From Clostridia bacterium (lineage in GTDB: Bacteria; Bacillota; Clostridia; Christensenellales; Borkfalkiaceae), in contig JAAUYR010000017.1 of the NCBI GenBank assembly GCA_014805025.1, positions 1-34,743 on the forward strand: 34,743 nucleotides of DNA, given 5' to 3'. This document shows, one piece after another, positions 1-7,800 of this stretch. Numbering within the stretch: position 1 is the first letter of the stretch; each line of letters begins with the position of its first letter. Position numbers and translations under genes: made by a program. The notes beneath the pieces are model-generated. The model saw only the letters and a list, made by a program, of their open reading frames with translations. It made no database searches and was not told where the DNA came from.

Positions 1-597
1 CCACTCGGACATAATTATGAATCTACTTATCAGCCGGCTACTTGTACAGATTACGGAAAGACGGTGTTTACTTGTCAAGTCTGCGGCGACGGGTATTATG
101 AAACTGACGGAACTTATCCCACAGGACATAATTACACAAACACAATAACAAAGACTCCCACTTGTACGGAAGAAGGTGTTTTGCACAGCGCATGCGATAA
201 TTGTGGTTATTCTTATGATACAACAGTTGCTGCGAACGGGCATAGCTACGGCATATCAGATGTTCAGACGTCAAAAGGTAAAACGACAAGAGTTTATACC
301 TGTAAGACGTGTGGGGCTACATATAAACAAGAGTTGGGCGACCAATATGAAGAAGTATCCAACTATGTAGAATATCTGTTTGAACAGTATAGTCCGTACA
401 TGTGGTGGGTATTTCTTGCGGCAGCGGGTATTTGGAGTATAGTCATCGGCGTTATGATTGCCATAGCGCAGAAAAACGAAGAAAAGGAAAAGGCGAAGAA
501 AATGCTTGTGAACTACGTTATAGGTTTGGTAGTTATAGCAGTGATACTTGTCGCTTGTCCTTATTTGATAAGAGGAATAGCCGCTTTGATAACATAA
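1..597 (+). CDS. Surface protein with CxxC repeats and VirB2/TrbC-like C-terminus (5' partial)
   Basis: The reading frame is open from base 1, so the start lies outside the window; 198 codons are visible. Residues 1 to about 105 are repeats of roughly 39 residues that begin GHNY or GHSY and carry a Cys followed by a CxxCG pair, like the Cys-rich repeats of clostridial surface proteins. Two hydrophobic helices follow, around residues 133-155 and 165-195, separated by a short polar loop rich in Lys and Glu (QKNEEKEKAKK). That two-helix plan resembles VirB2/TrbC-type conjugation pilins. The extracellular-repeat reading is firm, the pilin reading is inference. It lies upstream of tnpV and a serine recombinase, so it is probably cargo or transfer machinery of an integrated element. 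Confidence 0.75.
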   Translation, partial: PLGHNYESTYQPATCTDYGKTVFTCQVCGDGYYETDGTYPTGHNYTNTITKTPTCTEEGVLHSACDNCGYSYDTTVAANGHSYGISDVQTSKGKTTRVYTCKTCGATYKQELGDQYEEVSNYVEYLFEQYSPYMWWVFLAAAGIWSIVIGVMIAIAQKNEEKEKAKKMLVNYVIGLVVIAVILVACPYLIRGIAALIT

Positions 598-629
598 CAA
601 GAATTCTAAATAAATTTTCTCTAAACCCC

Positions 630-656
630 TTGACAAACTCTAAAAAATATGATAAT
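630..656 (+). promoter_or_regulatory. Possible sigma-A promoter of tnpV
   Basis: TTGACA at 630-635 and GATAAT at 651-656 are separated by 15 bp. Both boxes are good but the spacer is short, so activity is uncertain. The tnpV ribosome binding site AGGAGG lies at 683-688. Confidence 0.4.
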
Positions 657-694
657 CGTATTAACACGAAAAAAGAATTTTTAGGAGGCTACTT

Positions 695-1057
695 ATGAAC
701 GAACAGAAAGTCATCGAAAAAGCTAATAGGAGGGAAGCATTAACGGTAGAAGAATTTAAAGTCTATCAAAAAAATGCTAAACCTAAAAAGCCCGTCTACG
801 GTAAATATGGTACGCTTGCAAAACAGTATCTTGAAGAACACAATTTCGGAAAGCTCTTGCAAATAGAGAATTTGCCCGAATACTTACACAGTATAGATAA
901 GCAAGCGGAAGAGATTTACGACACTATGTATGCGAAATTGTCCAATGACGAGCGTTATAAAAGAACTAACGACTTTATGGAAAACTATCGCAGGCAGACT
1001 GAAATACAGAAGCTCATAGAAGAAGAAATACTGAACGAGCTTGTGTATGTAGCGTGA
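695..1057 (+). CDS. tnpV: TnpV family transposon-encoded protein
   Basis: This 120-residue protein matches the clostridial TnpV family as I know it: a YGxLxxxYLxEH segment (residues 32-45), a central EIDxQAEE-like stretch (here SIDKQAEEIYD, 66-76), and a C-terminal EEEILNELVY segment. TnpV proteins travel with Tn4451-type elements and other clostridial mobile elements; their biochemical role is unknown. The start is fixed by a strong AGGAGG seven bases upstream of ATG. It is followed after 15 bp by the next small gene, so the two are probably cotranscribed. Length is normal for the family and the gene looks intact. Confidence 0.85.
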   Translation: MNEQKVIEKANRREALTVEEFKVYQKNAKPKKPVYGKYGTLAKQYLEEHNFGKLLQIENLPEYLHSIDKQAEEIYDTMYAKLSNDERYKRTNDFMENYRRQTEIQKLIEEEILNELVYVA

Positions 1058-1072
1058 GGCAGGAGAAAATTT

Positions 1073-1300
1073 ATGACACGAAAAGAAGATACGAAACAGC
1101 GGATTACCCGCAGAAAATACGAAGAACTACATAAGGAAGAGCGGCAAGCCGCTCACAAAGTTTGGGGAACGAGTATAGACCGTTCGCTTGCAGAAGAGAT
1201 AGACAAATATTTGACCCAACACAATATTAAAAAGGTCGAACTGATTTATGCAGGGTATCAAGCCCTGCTGAATCAGTACGGCTCAAAGAAAAATGAGTAG
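1073..1300 (+). CDS. Small basic protein, possible ribbon-helix-helix fold
   Basis: A 75-residue protein with a charged N-terminus (Lys, Arg, Glu, residues 1-28). Its second half could form a strand (WGTSIDR) followed by two helices (SLAEEIDKYLTQH and VELIYAGYQALLNQYG), the order seen in ribbon-helix-helix DNA-binding proteins. The fold is inferred by eye from the hydrophobic pattern, not from a recognised family match. A GGAG ribosome binding site precedes the ATG, and the gene follows tnpV closely, so it is part of the element. A role as element repressor or accessory factor is plausible but unproven. Confidence 0.6.
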   Translation: MTRKEDTKQRITRRKYEELHKEERQAAHKVWGTSIDRSLAEEIDKYLTQHNIKKVELIYAGYQALLNQYGSKKNE

Positions 1301-1434
1301 GAAATCTCGTTTTATTAGCGAGTCTTACTGCCAAAAATTGAAGTGAAACGTCTAAACTTAAAATTAATTTGCTTCATTTAGAGGTTTAATTTTTCTTAAA
1401 AAGAGAAACACTTAAATAATGGAGGACTTGCAAA

Positions 1435-1575
1435 TTGATAAAAGAAGTTAAAGTTTTTATGGGTGAAGAAGAACTTACAAGCGATGACATAAAAAAATAT
1501 ATATGTGTAAGCCCTGTTGTGAACGAAATAGTTAATAGAGTTTATTATAGGAACAAGAAAGCAAAATCATATTGA
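1435..1575 (+). CDS. Small protein upstream of the recombinase, TTG start
   Basis: A 46-residue reading frame starts with TTG at 1435, placed nine bases after a perfect GGAGG (1421-1425), and ends with TGA at 1573. The product (LIKEVKVFMGEEELTSDD and onward) ends in a basic NRVYYRNKKAKSY tail. No in-frame ATG sits near the ribosome binding site, so TTG is the best start. It ends 27 bp before the recombinase start and is probably cotranscribed with it. Small proteins at this position in serine-integrase elements are sometimes directionality factors, but I do not recognise this one and do not assign that role. The 134 bp before it (1301-1434) are AT-rich and show no clear promoter. Confidence 0.55.
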   Translation: MIKEVKVFMGEEELTSDDIKKYICVSPVVNEIVNRVYYRNKKAKSY

Positions 1576-1602
1576 TTTTTCGTATAATGCCAAGGAGGAA
1601 TT

Positions 1603-3078
1603 ATGAAAGAGAAAAGTAAGCAAATAAAATTTGATTTTCCTGTTTACGATAAAATAGACACAAGTTTAACTGATATTACTGCGTTATATTTAAGAGTTTC
1701 GACAGATATGCAAGCGCAAGACGGATACGGACTTGATGTGCAATATTCGGCATTATATAAATATTGTACGGCGTATGAGTTAAGTAATCCCGTTGTGTTC
1801 ATTGATGACGGTTATACAGGTGTAAATGGCAATAGACCTGCATTCCAAAAAATGTTGGAGCTAATGAGTAAGGGGAAAATTAAGTTTGTTATTACTTATA
1901 GTCTTGACCGTATAGGAAGAACTCAAATGCTAATTTTGAAATTCCTTAAAGAAGATTGTGAGAGAGCAAAATGCGATTTTCTTGCGGTAAAGGATAATGT
2001 CGATTCTCGCAGTAAGCAAACTTATGGGATTTTAATTTCAATTCTTTCTATTTTTGCGGAATTTGACCACGATGCAATAGTGGCAAAACTAACTCTTGGC
2101 AGGAAACAAAGAGCATTGGAAGGGTATTGGAAAGGCGGAGGATTACCCCCCTTCGGTTATAAGTACTCAAAGACAGAAAACAACTTAATTGCAGACCCTG
2201 ACAAAGCCTCGTTAATACAAAAGATTTTTGATATGTACAATACAAATGAATATTCGCCAAGACAGATTGCAGAAGCGTTGGGGATTTCAAGCGATGTTGT
2301 GGTTTTCGGAATATTACGTAACAGAACTTATTTGGGGGAAATTACATTTCGTGGCGAACAATATGAGGGCAAACATGAGCGTTTAGTTGATGAGGAATCC
2401 TTTAATAGGGCGCAAGAGTTATTACAAAAAAGAGCTAATAAAACAGGCGACTCTCATTATTTGCTTTCGTCGTTAGTTTATTGTGGAAATTGTAATGCAA
2501 AGATGCGCTATATGAAGTGGGGTAAGGGTAAAAATCAAAAAACAAAAATAATTTGCTATTCCAAATATCCATCAACGAAAAAGAATTTAGTAAAAGACCC
2601 TGACTGTCCAAATTGTATTTATGATGCCGACGAAGTTGAAGCGCAAGTAATAAAAACCATTATGGGTTTTGCGTATAACTACAAGGACGATATAAATAGC
2701 AGAATTGTAACGGAAGAAGATATTGTTGCCGGTTTACAGAAAAAGATAGATACGCTTCAAATAGAATATGGGCGACTATTAAATGCTTATAGGAAATTAG
2801 GCGACGAGAGTGTATTAGAACAGGCTTCCAATGTTAACGAAGAAATAAAGCGTATTGAACGAGATATTGAGGAAGAAAAAGAAAAGCAAACGATAGCAAA
2901 GAAAATTGAAGAAAATGAAAATATGCTGCGAACTCTTCCCGACATGTGGCCGCGAATGACTAACGTCGAACGGCAGGCAGTAATAAAATCTATCGTTAAA
3001 AAGGTTATTCTGCAAGACGGCGAAATCTCTGTTGTGTTAAATAAAACTCAATATGAAAAAAATATTTTAGTGAAATAA
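1603..3078 (+). CDS. Large serine recombinase (TnpX/integrase type)
   Basis: A 491-residue site-specific DNA recombinase that cuts and rejoins attachment sites to integrate or excise its element. The resolvase-like catalytic domain spans about residues 25-165: the nucleophile is Ser33 in LRVS, and the active-site arginines lie in YSLDRIGR (Arg103, Arg106). A recombinase domain follows (about 175-275, with PPFGYKY). A zinc ribbon is formed by Cys294/Cys297 and Cys335/Cys338, with an extra Cys318. A Glu/Lys-rich coiled coil follows at about 375-440. This is the full domain set of the family and no key residue is missing. A strong AAGGAGG at 1592-1598 fixes the start. It reads towards the element end, which lies about 140 bp downstream inside sigG. 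Confidence 0.95.
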   Translation: MKEKSKQIKFDFPVYDKIDTSLTDITALYLRVSTDMQAQDGYGLDVQYSALYKYCTAYELSNPVVFIDDGYTGVNGNRPAFQKMLELMSKGKIKFVITYSLDRIGRTQMLILKFLKEDCERAKCDFLAVKDNVDSRSKQTYGILISILSIFAEFDHDAIVAKLTLGRKQRALEGYWKGGGLPPFGYKYSKTENNLIADPDKASLIQKIFDMYNTNEYSPRQIAEALGISSDVVVFGILRNRTYLGEITFRGEQYEGKHERLVDEESFNRAQELLQKRANKTGDSHYLLSSLVYCGNCNAKMRYMKWGKGKNQKTKIICYSKYPSTKKNLVKDPDCPNCIYDADEVEAQVIKTIMGFAYNYKDDINSRIVTEEDIVAGLQKKIDTLQIEYGRLLNAYRKLGDESVLEQASNVNEEIKRIERDIEEEKEKQTIAKKIEENENMLRTLPDMWPRMTNVERQAVIKSIVKKVILQDGEISVVLNKTQYEKNILVK

Positions 3079-3083
3079 AACAA

Positions 3084-3119
3084 GGCGGTATGCTGATACA
3101 GCGTATCGCCTAATTTGTT
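3084..3119 (+). terminator. Hairpin terminator after the recombinase
   Basis: GGCGGTATGCTG (3084-3095) pairs with CAGCGTATCGCC (3099-3110) through a three-base loop, all 12 positions pairing if two G-U pairs are allowed. A weak T-rich stretch follows. It begins six bases after the recombinase stop codon. Confidence 0.6.
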
Positions 3120-3149
3120 ATTGTTGTATGGCAATTTTTATACAAAGGC

Positions 3150-3178
3150 TTGCAATTGCTCTCAATATATGCTATACT
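3150..3178 (+). promoter_or_regulatory. Outward-facing promoter at the element end
   Basis: TTGCAA (3150-3155) and TATACT (3173-3178) are separated by exactly 17 bp, a good sigma-A promoter. It lies after the recombinase terminator and reads across the right junction into the sigG 3' fragment. In an excised circle it would instead read into the left end of the element. Confidence 0.65.
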
Positions 3179-3204
3179 TTAAGCAATAAATCAAGGAAAT
3201 AGTT

Positions 3205-3226
3205 TCGCCATACAAGTGTCATTCCT
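3205..3226. other. Right attachment junction (approximate)
   Basis: From codon CCT at 3224 onward the frame reads PMILGEIKRYLRD, the conserved start of SigG region 3 (usual family text: AVPMIIGEIRRYLRD). Upstream in the same frame it reads RHTSVI and soon meets a TAG stop near 3201, which no SigG has. The recombined site should therefore lie within these bases. The core dinucleotide cannot be named without the left end. Confidence 0.6.
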
Positions 3227-3712
3227 ATGATACTCGGCGAAATTAAAAGGTATCTTCGCGACGGCAATTCTTTGAGAGTTTCGCGCTCGATAAGGGATAC
3301 CGCTTACCAAATATTAAAAGTGCGCGAAAAGCTAGAAGAGGTTGACGAGGAAGTAACTTACGATAAAATCGCCAAAGAAATGAACGTTGCCGTATCCGAG
3401 GTGGCGTACGCGCTGGACGCGATTTCCGACCCCGTATCTTTATACGAGCCCGTATATAATAAGGCAGGGGATACGCTACTTTTAATGGACCAGATTTTCG
3501 ACGAAAAGAACAACGACGAGGTCTGGACGGAAAAAGCGGCGCTGTACGAGGCCATAAACCGTTTGGAGGGTCGCGAGAAAAGAATTCTGTTTTTGAGGTA
3601 CTTCGAGGGCAAAACCCAAACGGAAATTTCCCGAGAGGTTGGCATATCTCAGGCTCAGGTATCGCGCCTTGAAAAGACTGCGTTAAAGCAAATTAAGACT
3701 TGTATTTCGTAA
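3227..3712 (+). pseudogene. sigG: 3' fragment of sporulation sigma factor SigG, interrupted by the element
   Basis: The 161 codons match the C-terminal 60 percent of SigG, the late forespore-specific sigma factor: MILGEIKRYLRDGNSLRVSR, then DAISDPVSLYEPVY, DEKNND, and the region 4 helix-turn-helix in RYFEGKTQTEISREVG with ISQAQVSRLEK. Intact SigG is about 257 residues, so region 1.2 and most of region 2 (core binding and -10 recognition) are missing, and the break is at the element boundary. Regions 3 and 4 show no frameshift or internal stop, so the interruption may be recent or reversible. An ATG happens to lie at 3227 (the internal Met of PMIL), but no good ribosome binding site precedes it. 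The 5' part is expected beyond the left end of the element. Confidence 0.88.
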
Positions 3713-3744
3713 ATTAAAAAAATAAAATTATGGCTTTAAAAAAA

Positions 3745-3773
3745 TTGACTTATTAATTTGCGTTTGATATACT
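3745..3773 (+). promoter_or_regulatory. Sigma-A promoter of rpsU
   Basis: TTGACT (3745-3750) and TATACT (3768-3773) are 17 bp apart, about 60 bp before the rpsU start codon. Confidence 0.75.
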
Positions 3774-3832
3774 TTATAAGCGTGTTGAAATTCAAGCGCA
3801 ATAAGGCTTAGGCAAGGGCAGGTGAAAAGATA

Positions 3833-4009
3833 ATGTCAACCATAAAAGTAGGCGAAAACGAGTCGGTTGAAAGCGCTTTAAGACGCTTTAAAAGAAAGTG
3901 CTCGCGTGACGGTATTATCGGCGACCTGCGCAAAAAGGAGTTTTACGAATCTCCTTCGGTAAAGCGCCGCAAAAAGGCCGAGGCCGCAAGAAAGAGAAGC
4001 AAAAACTGA
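3833..4009 (+). CDS. rpsU: 30S ribosomal protein bS21
   Basis: A 58-residue basic protein starting [20 protein letters not shown], followed by [20 protein letters not shown] and a Lys/Arg/Ala-rich end. This is the full length and signature of bS21, which binds the 30S subunit near the anti-Shine-Dalgarno end of 16S rRNA and helps initiation. The ATG follows AGGTG by about ten bases. The gene has its own promoter (3745-3773) and its own terminator (4015-4049), so it is a single-gene unit. Confidence 0.97.
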   Translation: MSTIKVGENESVESALRRFKRKCSRDGIIGDLRKKEFYESPSVKRRKKAEAARKRSKN

Positions 4010-4014
4010 AATTA

Positions 4015-4049
4015 AAGTCTGCTCGATATAAACTCGGGCGGACTTTTTT
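4015..4049 (+). terminator. Rho-independent terminator of rpsU
   Basis: AAGTCTGCTCG pairs with CGGGCGGACTT over 11 positions (two or three G-U pairs) around an eight-base-scale loop and runs into six Ts (4044-4049). Confidence 0.85.
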
Positions 4050-4091
4050 CATGATAAAAAAAGTCGATTAATGTAGAATTTCGGAGTATTT

Positions 4092-4469
4092 ATGGACGAT
4101 ATCATTGGAATGGCACGCGCAGCGAAAAAACGGCTTAAAAGTAACTTTTGGGCCGACTGTAAAAAGAATTCGGAAGAAGCCGCCGTCGACGCGAAGATAA
4201 AAGGCATAAGCGAAATCAAAGTTAAATCACGACTGAACGACAAGGTTAAAAGCGAAATCAAAGGCGAAAAGCAGGACGAGTTCTATTTAAAGGTAAAGGA
4301 GCTGTTGGATGCCGAGGGCGAAGTTTCCGACGCAATAGGGCGACTTACCGATAAAGAGCTGTACGAAAGTTTGAGCTACGAGGAAAAGCAACGCTATAAT
4401 TTGCAGCTCTCCGCAAAGTATTTAAGCGCCCTGCAAAAATATAAAAAGGAAAAAGAACTCGAAATTTAA
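4092..4469 (+). CDS. Hypothetical charged, helical protein
   Basis: A 125-residue protein, soluble, very rich in Lys and Glu, with no membrane segment or signal peptide. It opens MDDIIGMARAAKKRLKSNFW and is predicted by eye to be largely helical, including heptad-like charged stretches in residues 45-80 and 100-125. I do not recognise a family; it is not the YqeY protein often found beside rpsU. A GGAG lies eight bases before the ATG. It sits between the rpsU terminator and a strong bidirectional terminator, so it is probably transcribed alone, though no convincing promoter is visible. Codon use is like the neighbouring housekeeping genes. Confidence 0.75.
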   Translation: MDDIIGMARAAKKRLKSNFWADCKKNSEEAAVDAKIKGISEIKVKSRLNDKVKSEIKGEKQDEFYLKVKELLDAEGEVSDAIGRLTDKELYESLSYEEKQRYNLQLSAKYLSALQKYKKEKELEI

Positions 4470-4472
4470 AAT

Positions 4473-4509
4473 AATAACTCCCACAAGGCTATACCTTGTG
4501 GGAGTTATT
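4473..4509. terminator. Bidirectional terminator between convergent genes
   Basis: AATAACTCCCACAAGG (4473-4488) and its perfect 16-base complement (4494-4509) form a hairpin with a five-base CTATA loop. The A-rich left and T-rich right flanks suit termination from both sides. The right arm overlaps the stop codon of the repressor gene on the minus strand. Confidence 0.85.
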
Positions 4510-4705
4510 CGTTTATGCCGAGCAGATAGTCTGCCGTTTCTCCGAAAAACTTCGAAAGTATTATTAGAGCCGAAGCCGTCGGCTCTGTTTTATCCAGCTC
4601 CCAACGCGCTATCGCCGACTGGCTTAAACCCGTAGCGTTGGCAAGCTCCATCTGGCTTAAATTTTTTTCGTTCCTCAACTCTTTTAGTCTATCACAAAAT
4701 TTCAT
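4505..4705 (-). CDS. XRE-family helix-turn-helix repressor
   Basis: A 66-residue protein consisting almost only of a Cro/CI-type helix-turn-helix: RLKELRNEKNLSQMELANAT, then GLSQSAIARWELDKTEPTAS and LIILSKFFGETADYLLG. Such proteins bind inverted-repeat operators as dimers. It has no separate dimerisation or sensor domain, so how it responds to signals is unknown. It is transcribed away from the large surface-protein gene, and the shared 115-bp intergenic region holds three copies of an AAGTC-N6-GACTT palindrome, the obvious binding sites. No clear ribosome binding site is visible before its ATG; a TAAAAT box lies six bases upstream of the ATG on the minus strand, so a leaderless message is possible. 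Confidence 0.9.
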   Translation of the reverse strand: MKFCDRLKELRNEKNLSQMELANATGLSQSAIARWELDKTEPTASALIILSKFFGETADYLLGINE

Positions 4706-4725
4706 AGCAATATTTTACCAAATTC

Positions 4726-4795
4726 AAGTCGAAAAAGACTTGACAAATCATTTTTGACTTAATATAATGGCTTAAAAATAAGTCATTTTTGACTT
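4726..4795. promoter_or_regulatory. Three repressor operators AAGTC-N6-GACTT
   Basis: Three 16-bp sites: AAGTCGAAAAAGACTT (4726-4741), AAATCATTTTTGACTT (4745-4760, one mismatched half) and AAGTCATTTTTGACTT (4780-4795). Start-to-start spacing is 19 and 35 bp. Site 1 overlaps the -35 box, site 2 fills the spacer, and site 3 covers the region just after the expected transcription start of the surface gene. They are most simply operators of the adjacent XRE repressor. Confidence 0.8.
4740..4768 (+). promoter_or_regulatory. Consensus sigma-A promoter of the LRR/MBG surface gene
   Basis: TTGACA (4740-4745), a 17-bp spacer and TATAAT (4763-4768): both boxes are perfect consensus. Such a strong promoter needs tight control, which fits the operators that overlap it. 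Confidence 0.9.
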
Positions 4796-4820
4796 GAAAC
4801 AAAAACAAGGAGAATTGTCT

Positions 4821-7800
4821 ATGAAACAAAAAGTAGGTAAACTGCGGCTGTTATTATTATCGGTATTATCGCTGATAGTATGTATAGCCGCAAGCACATT
4901 CGTCGGAATTAATTTCGGCGATAAATTATTCGTCTCTGCCGACGCGTTAGAGAAGGACGAAAACGGAAATATTATTTTGGAGGACGAGAAATACTTCGAT
5001 ATAAGCGGTACGACTTTAAACGGGTTATCGGCGGAGGGCTATAAAGTTCTCGGTTGTTCGGTTTACAGTCCACAGGCAATCAAGACGCACTTCGTTGTTA
5101 AAGTTCCGGATAAGGTTACGAATATGGCAGGTCTATGTTTTAGCGGTTGCAGAGCGTTATACGGAATAGAGTTTCCCGAGAATATGGTTTCATTAGGTGA
5201 CCATTCTATCAGATGGACGAACGTAACTAAACTGCACGTACCTGCAAAAGTTAATTCCGCGAATTTAATCGGTGCCAACGTCTATCTTGAAAGCATAACG
5301 GTTGACCCTGACAATACTACGTACAAGGATATCAACGGCGAATGTCTTGTTAATAAAGCGGGCACAGTTTTATATAAGGGCACCGGAGCGGCGGCGCAAC
5401 ATTTAACTGATGATGAATACTCTTCGATAACTACGCTTGCTCAACTTTCGTTTTCATGCGAAAAGGGTTTTACCGATTTAACTATACCTAAAAACGTTAC
5501 AACGATAGGAAACTATGCATTTCAGATGTCAAGTTTACAAAATATTTCGGTTGATTCTGAAAATGAAAAATTTTCTGTTGAAAATAACTGTTTGATAAAT
5601 TCCAACGGTGCGGTTGTTCTTGCAGCAGGAGGCGATGACGGAATTGTAAACATTCCCGAGGGTACGGAAGAAATTTTAGCTAACGCATGCAGTCTTTTAA
5701 ATAACAAAATTATTAACGTGCCTGCAAGCTTAACAAAGCTTGGCATAGCGGCGTTCAACGCACCGTATCTTGAAGATGTAATTGTTGCCGATGACCACCC
5801 GTATCTTTACAGTAACGACCAGACTACGGGCAACCCTCTGCATTGTGTAATCTTACGCGAAACCGACGACAGCGGAGAATTTACCGGCAAGGAAATTTTG
5901 CATACAGGTACCGCAAATAAAGACATGGTTGTACCTAAGGGAGTGTCTGAAATCGGCGCAAGGGCCTTTCAGAATATGTTTGGTTTAACTGAATTTGCGG
6001 TTTCGAGTTCGGTTACGGTAGTCGGAGCATACGCTTTTCAAAATTCCGGATTGGAAAAACTGACTATACACAACAATATCGGCGAATTCGGTGATGACGT
6101 ATTTGGACTGTCGCCGTATTATGGCAACGAAGACAACTGGGACGGTAGCGACGTTTTTTACGTTGAACAATATCTTGTCAGTGTCAGTAAGTTGGTAAGC
6201 GGAAAATATACCGTAAGGGCAGGCACGAGCGTTATCGTCGGCGGTTCATTTCAAAATTGCACTTCGCTTGAATATGTTGAGTTTCCCGATAGTGTAACTT
6301 ATATCGGAGGTTCAGCGTTTGTTAATTGCACTAAAATAATACAGATAAATTTATCTGCCAGTAATAAAACCAAATATGAAGCAGAAGCATTTGCCGGCGC
6401 AGAAAAAGCAAAAATAGTTGCGCCCAATTACGAAATTTATCAAAAAGTTGCCGCTCAGGTAGTGACAAACAAAGCTAACCTTACATACGAAACAACCGTA
6501 ACGGTAACCGTCGGCAGAACAAAAGCAAACTTGACCAAGCTTGCAAATAATAAGCTCGGCTACAAAAAAGCAAGCGGCGGCTTGTGGACGAATAGCGGCG
6601 CGTTCGAAGTCGGCGGTATTGATATAAGCGACGTTGCGTACTGGACTATTAACGACGGCGATACGCATTATACAACGGCTCAGCTTGCTTCGTATAAGCT
6701 GCCCATAGACGGCAGTACTGTTGCCATTACGGCTTACGCGGCGGACGATACAACCAACATCCCCGTAACTTTGGTTAAGCCCGAGGCCACCGACCTTGAA
6801 ATAACTTACGGCAACAGCGAACAGTTCAGCGCCGAAGAGGAGTACGAGGGTTTCTCGTACAGCACAATGAAAGTAACCTATCAGGGCGAGGGCTATGCCG
6901 AAAGCGAGCAGATTCCCTACGAGTGCGGCGAGTACACGGTAACGGTTTATCCCATGACGGCCGACTGGAAGGATACTTCCGACAGGCAAGCGTACGTTAT
7001 AGGCACTTTGACAATTAAACCTGCGGAAGTACAGGTTATATGGCTTGGCGCAGGCGAAAGCACAAGCGACTTCGAATACGTTTACGACGGGAAATCGCAC
7101 TTGCCCACGGCTTACTTTATAGACGTAAACGGCGACAAGGTTTGGCTTAAAGGTTACATATCTGTTGCCGACGGAAACGGCATTGCGGCGGCTACCTATA
7201 CCGCGCAGCTTGTAATCGGCGAAAACGATTTTACTAACTATACGTTTAATGGCAGTACGGAAAGGTCTTACACGGTAGCTCAGCGCGAAGTAGTAGTTAC
7301 CTGGTCCGAAGAAACGCTGTTCGATTATACCGGTCACTCGGTTGTGCCCGAACTCAGCTGGACTACGGACTATAACGACGGAAGCTTTACAGTTGAATAC
7401 TCGCTTACGGCAAAGGACGGCAGCGAGCTTACCGACGGCAAGGCGGTAAAGCCCGGCGAATATACCATAACTTTGACGCTTACGGGCAGCGATAACTATT
7501 GCATAGCCGAAAGCTCGCTTACGTTCGAGTTCACGATAGACGAGCCGGGTGCAGGCATAATCTATTGGGAAAACGTAGAGTTCGCTTACGACGGCACGAT
7601 TAAGCTTCCTACGGCGTTCTACTACGACCCGTTGAACGATAACGAAAAGACTTTCATTACCGAGGGCGTAATCGGCGGCGCGTACAATGCCGGAACGCAT
7701 ACGGCGAAGATTTCCGCATGGGTACTTGCAAAGTATAACCTTAAAGGCGTAACCGAGTGCAAGTACACGATACTCAAAAAGGAAGTAAATATCGAGTGGG

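Larger units (their letters stand above)
1..3220 (+). mobile_element. Right end of an integrated element with a large serine recombinase
   Basis: TnpV, two small accessory proteins and a TnpX-type large serine recombinase occur together, and the recombinase is the last gene before the host sequence resumes inside sigG. This order is typical of clostridial Tn4451-like elements and integrative conjugative elements. The left end, and so the full size and target duplication, is outside the window. The right boundary is placed between the outward promoter near 3178 and the first sigG codons near 3224, because the SigG-like reading frame has a stop just upstream. The exact crossover base cannot be fixed without the left junction. 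Confidence 0.75.

Noticed and set aside
1583-1588. TATAAT just before the recombinase start
   Set aside because: No -35 box at the right distance, and a start there would remove the Shine-Dalgarno at 1592-1598.
4794-4820. Upstream TTG start for the LRR/MBG gene
   Set aside because: It sits at the end of operator 3 without a ribosome binding site; ATG 4821 has AAGGAGA at the right distance and begins a proper signal peptide.
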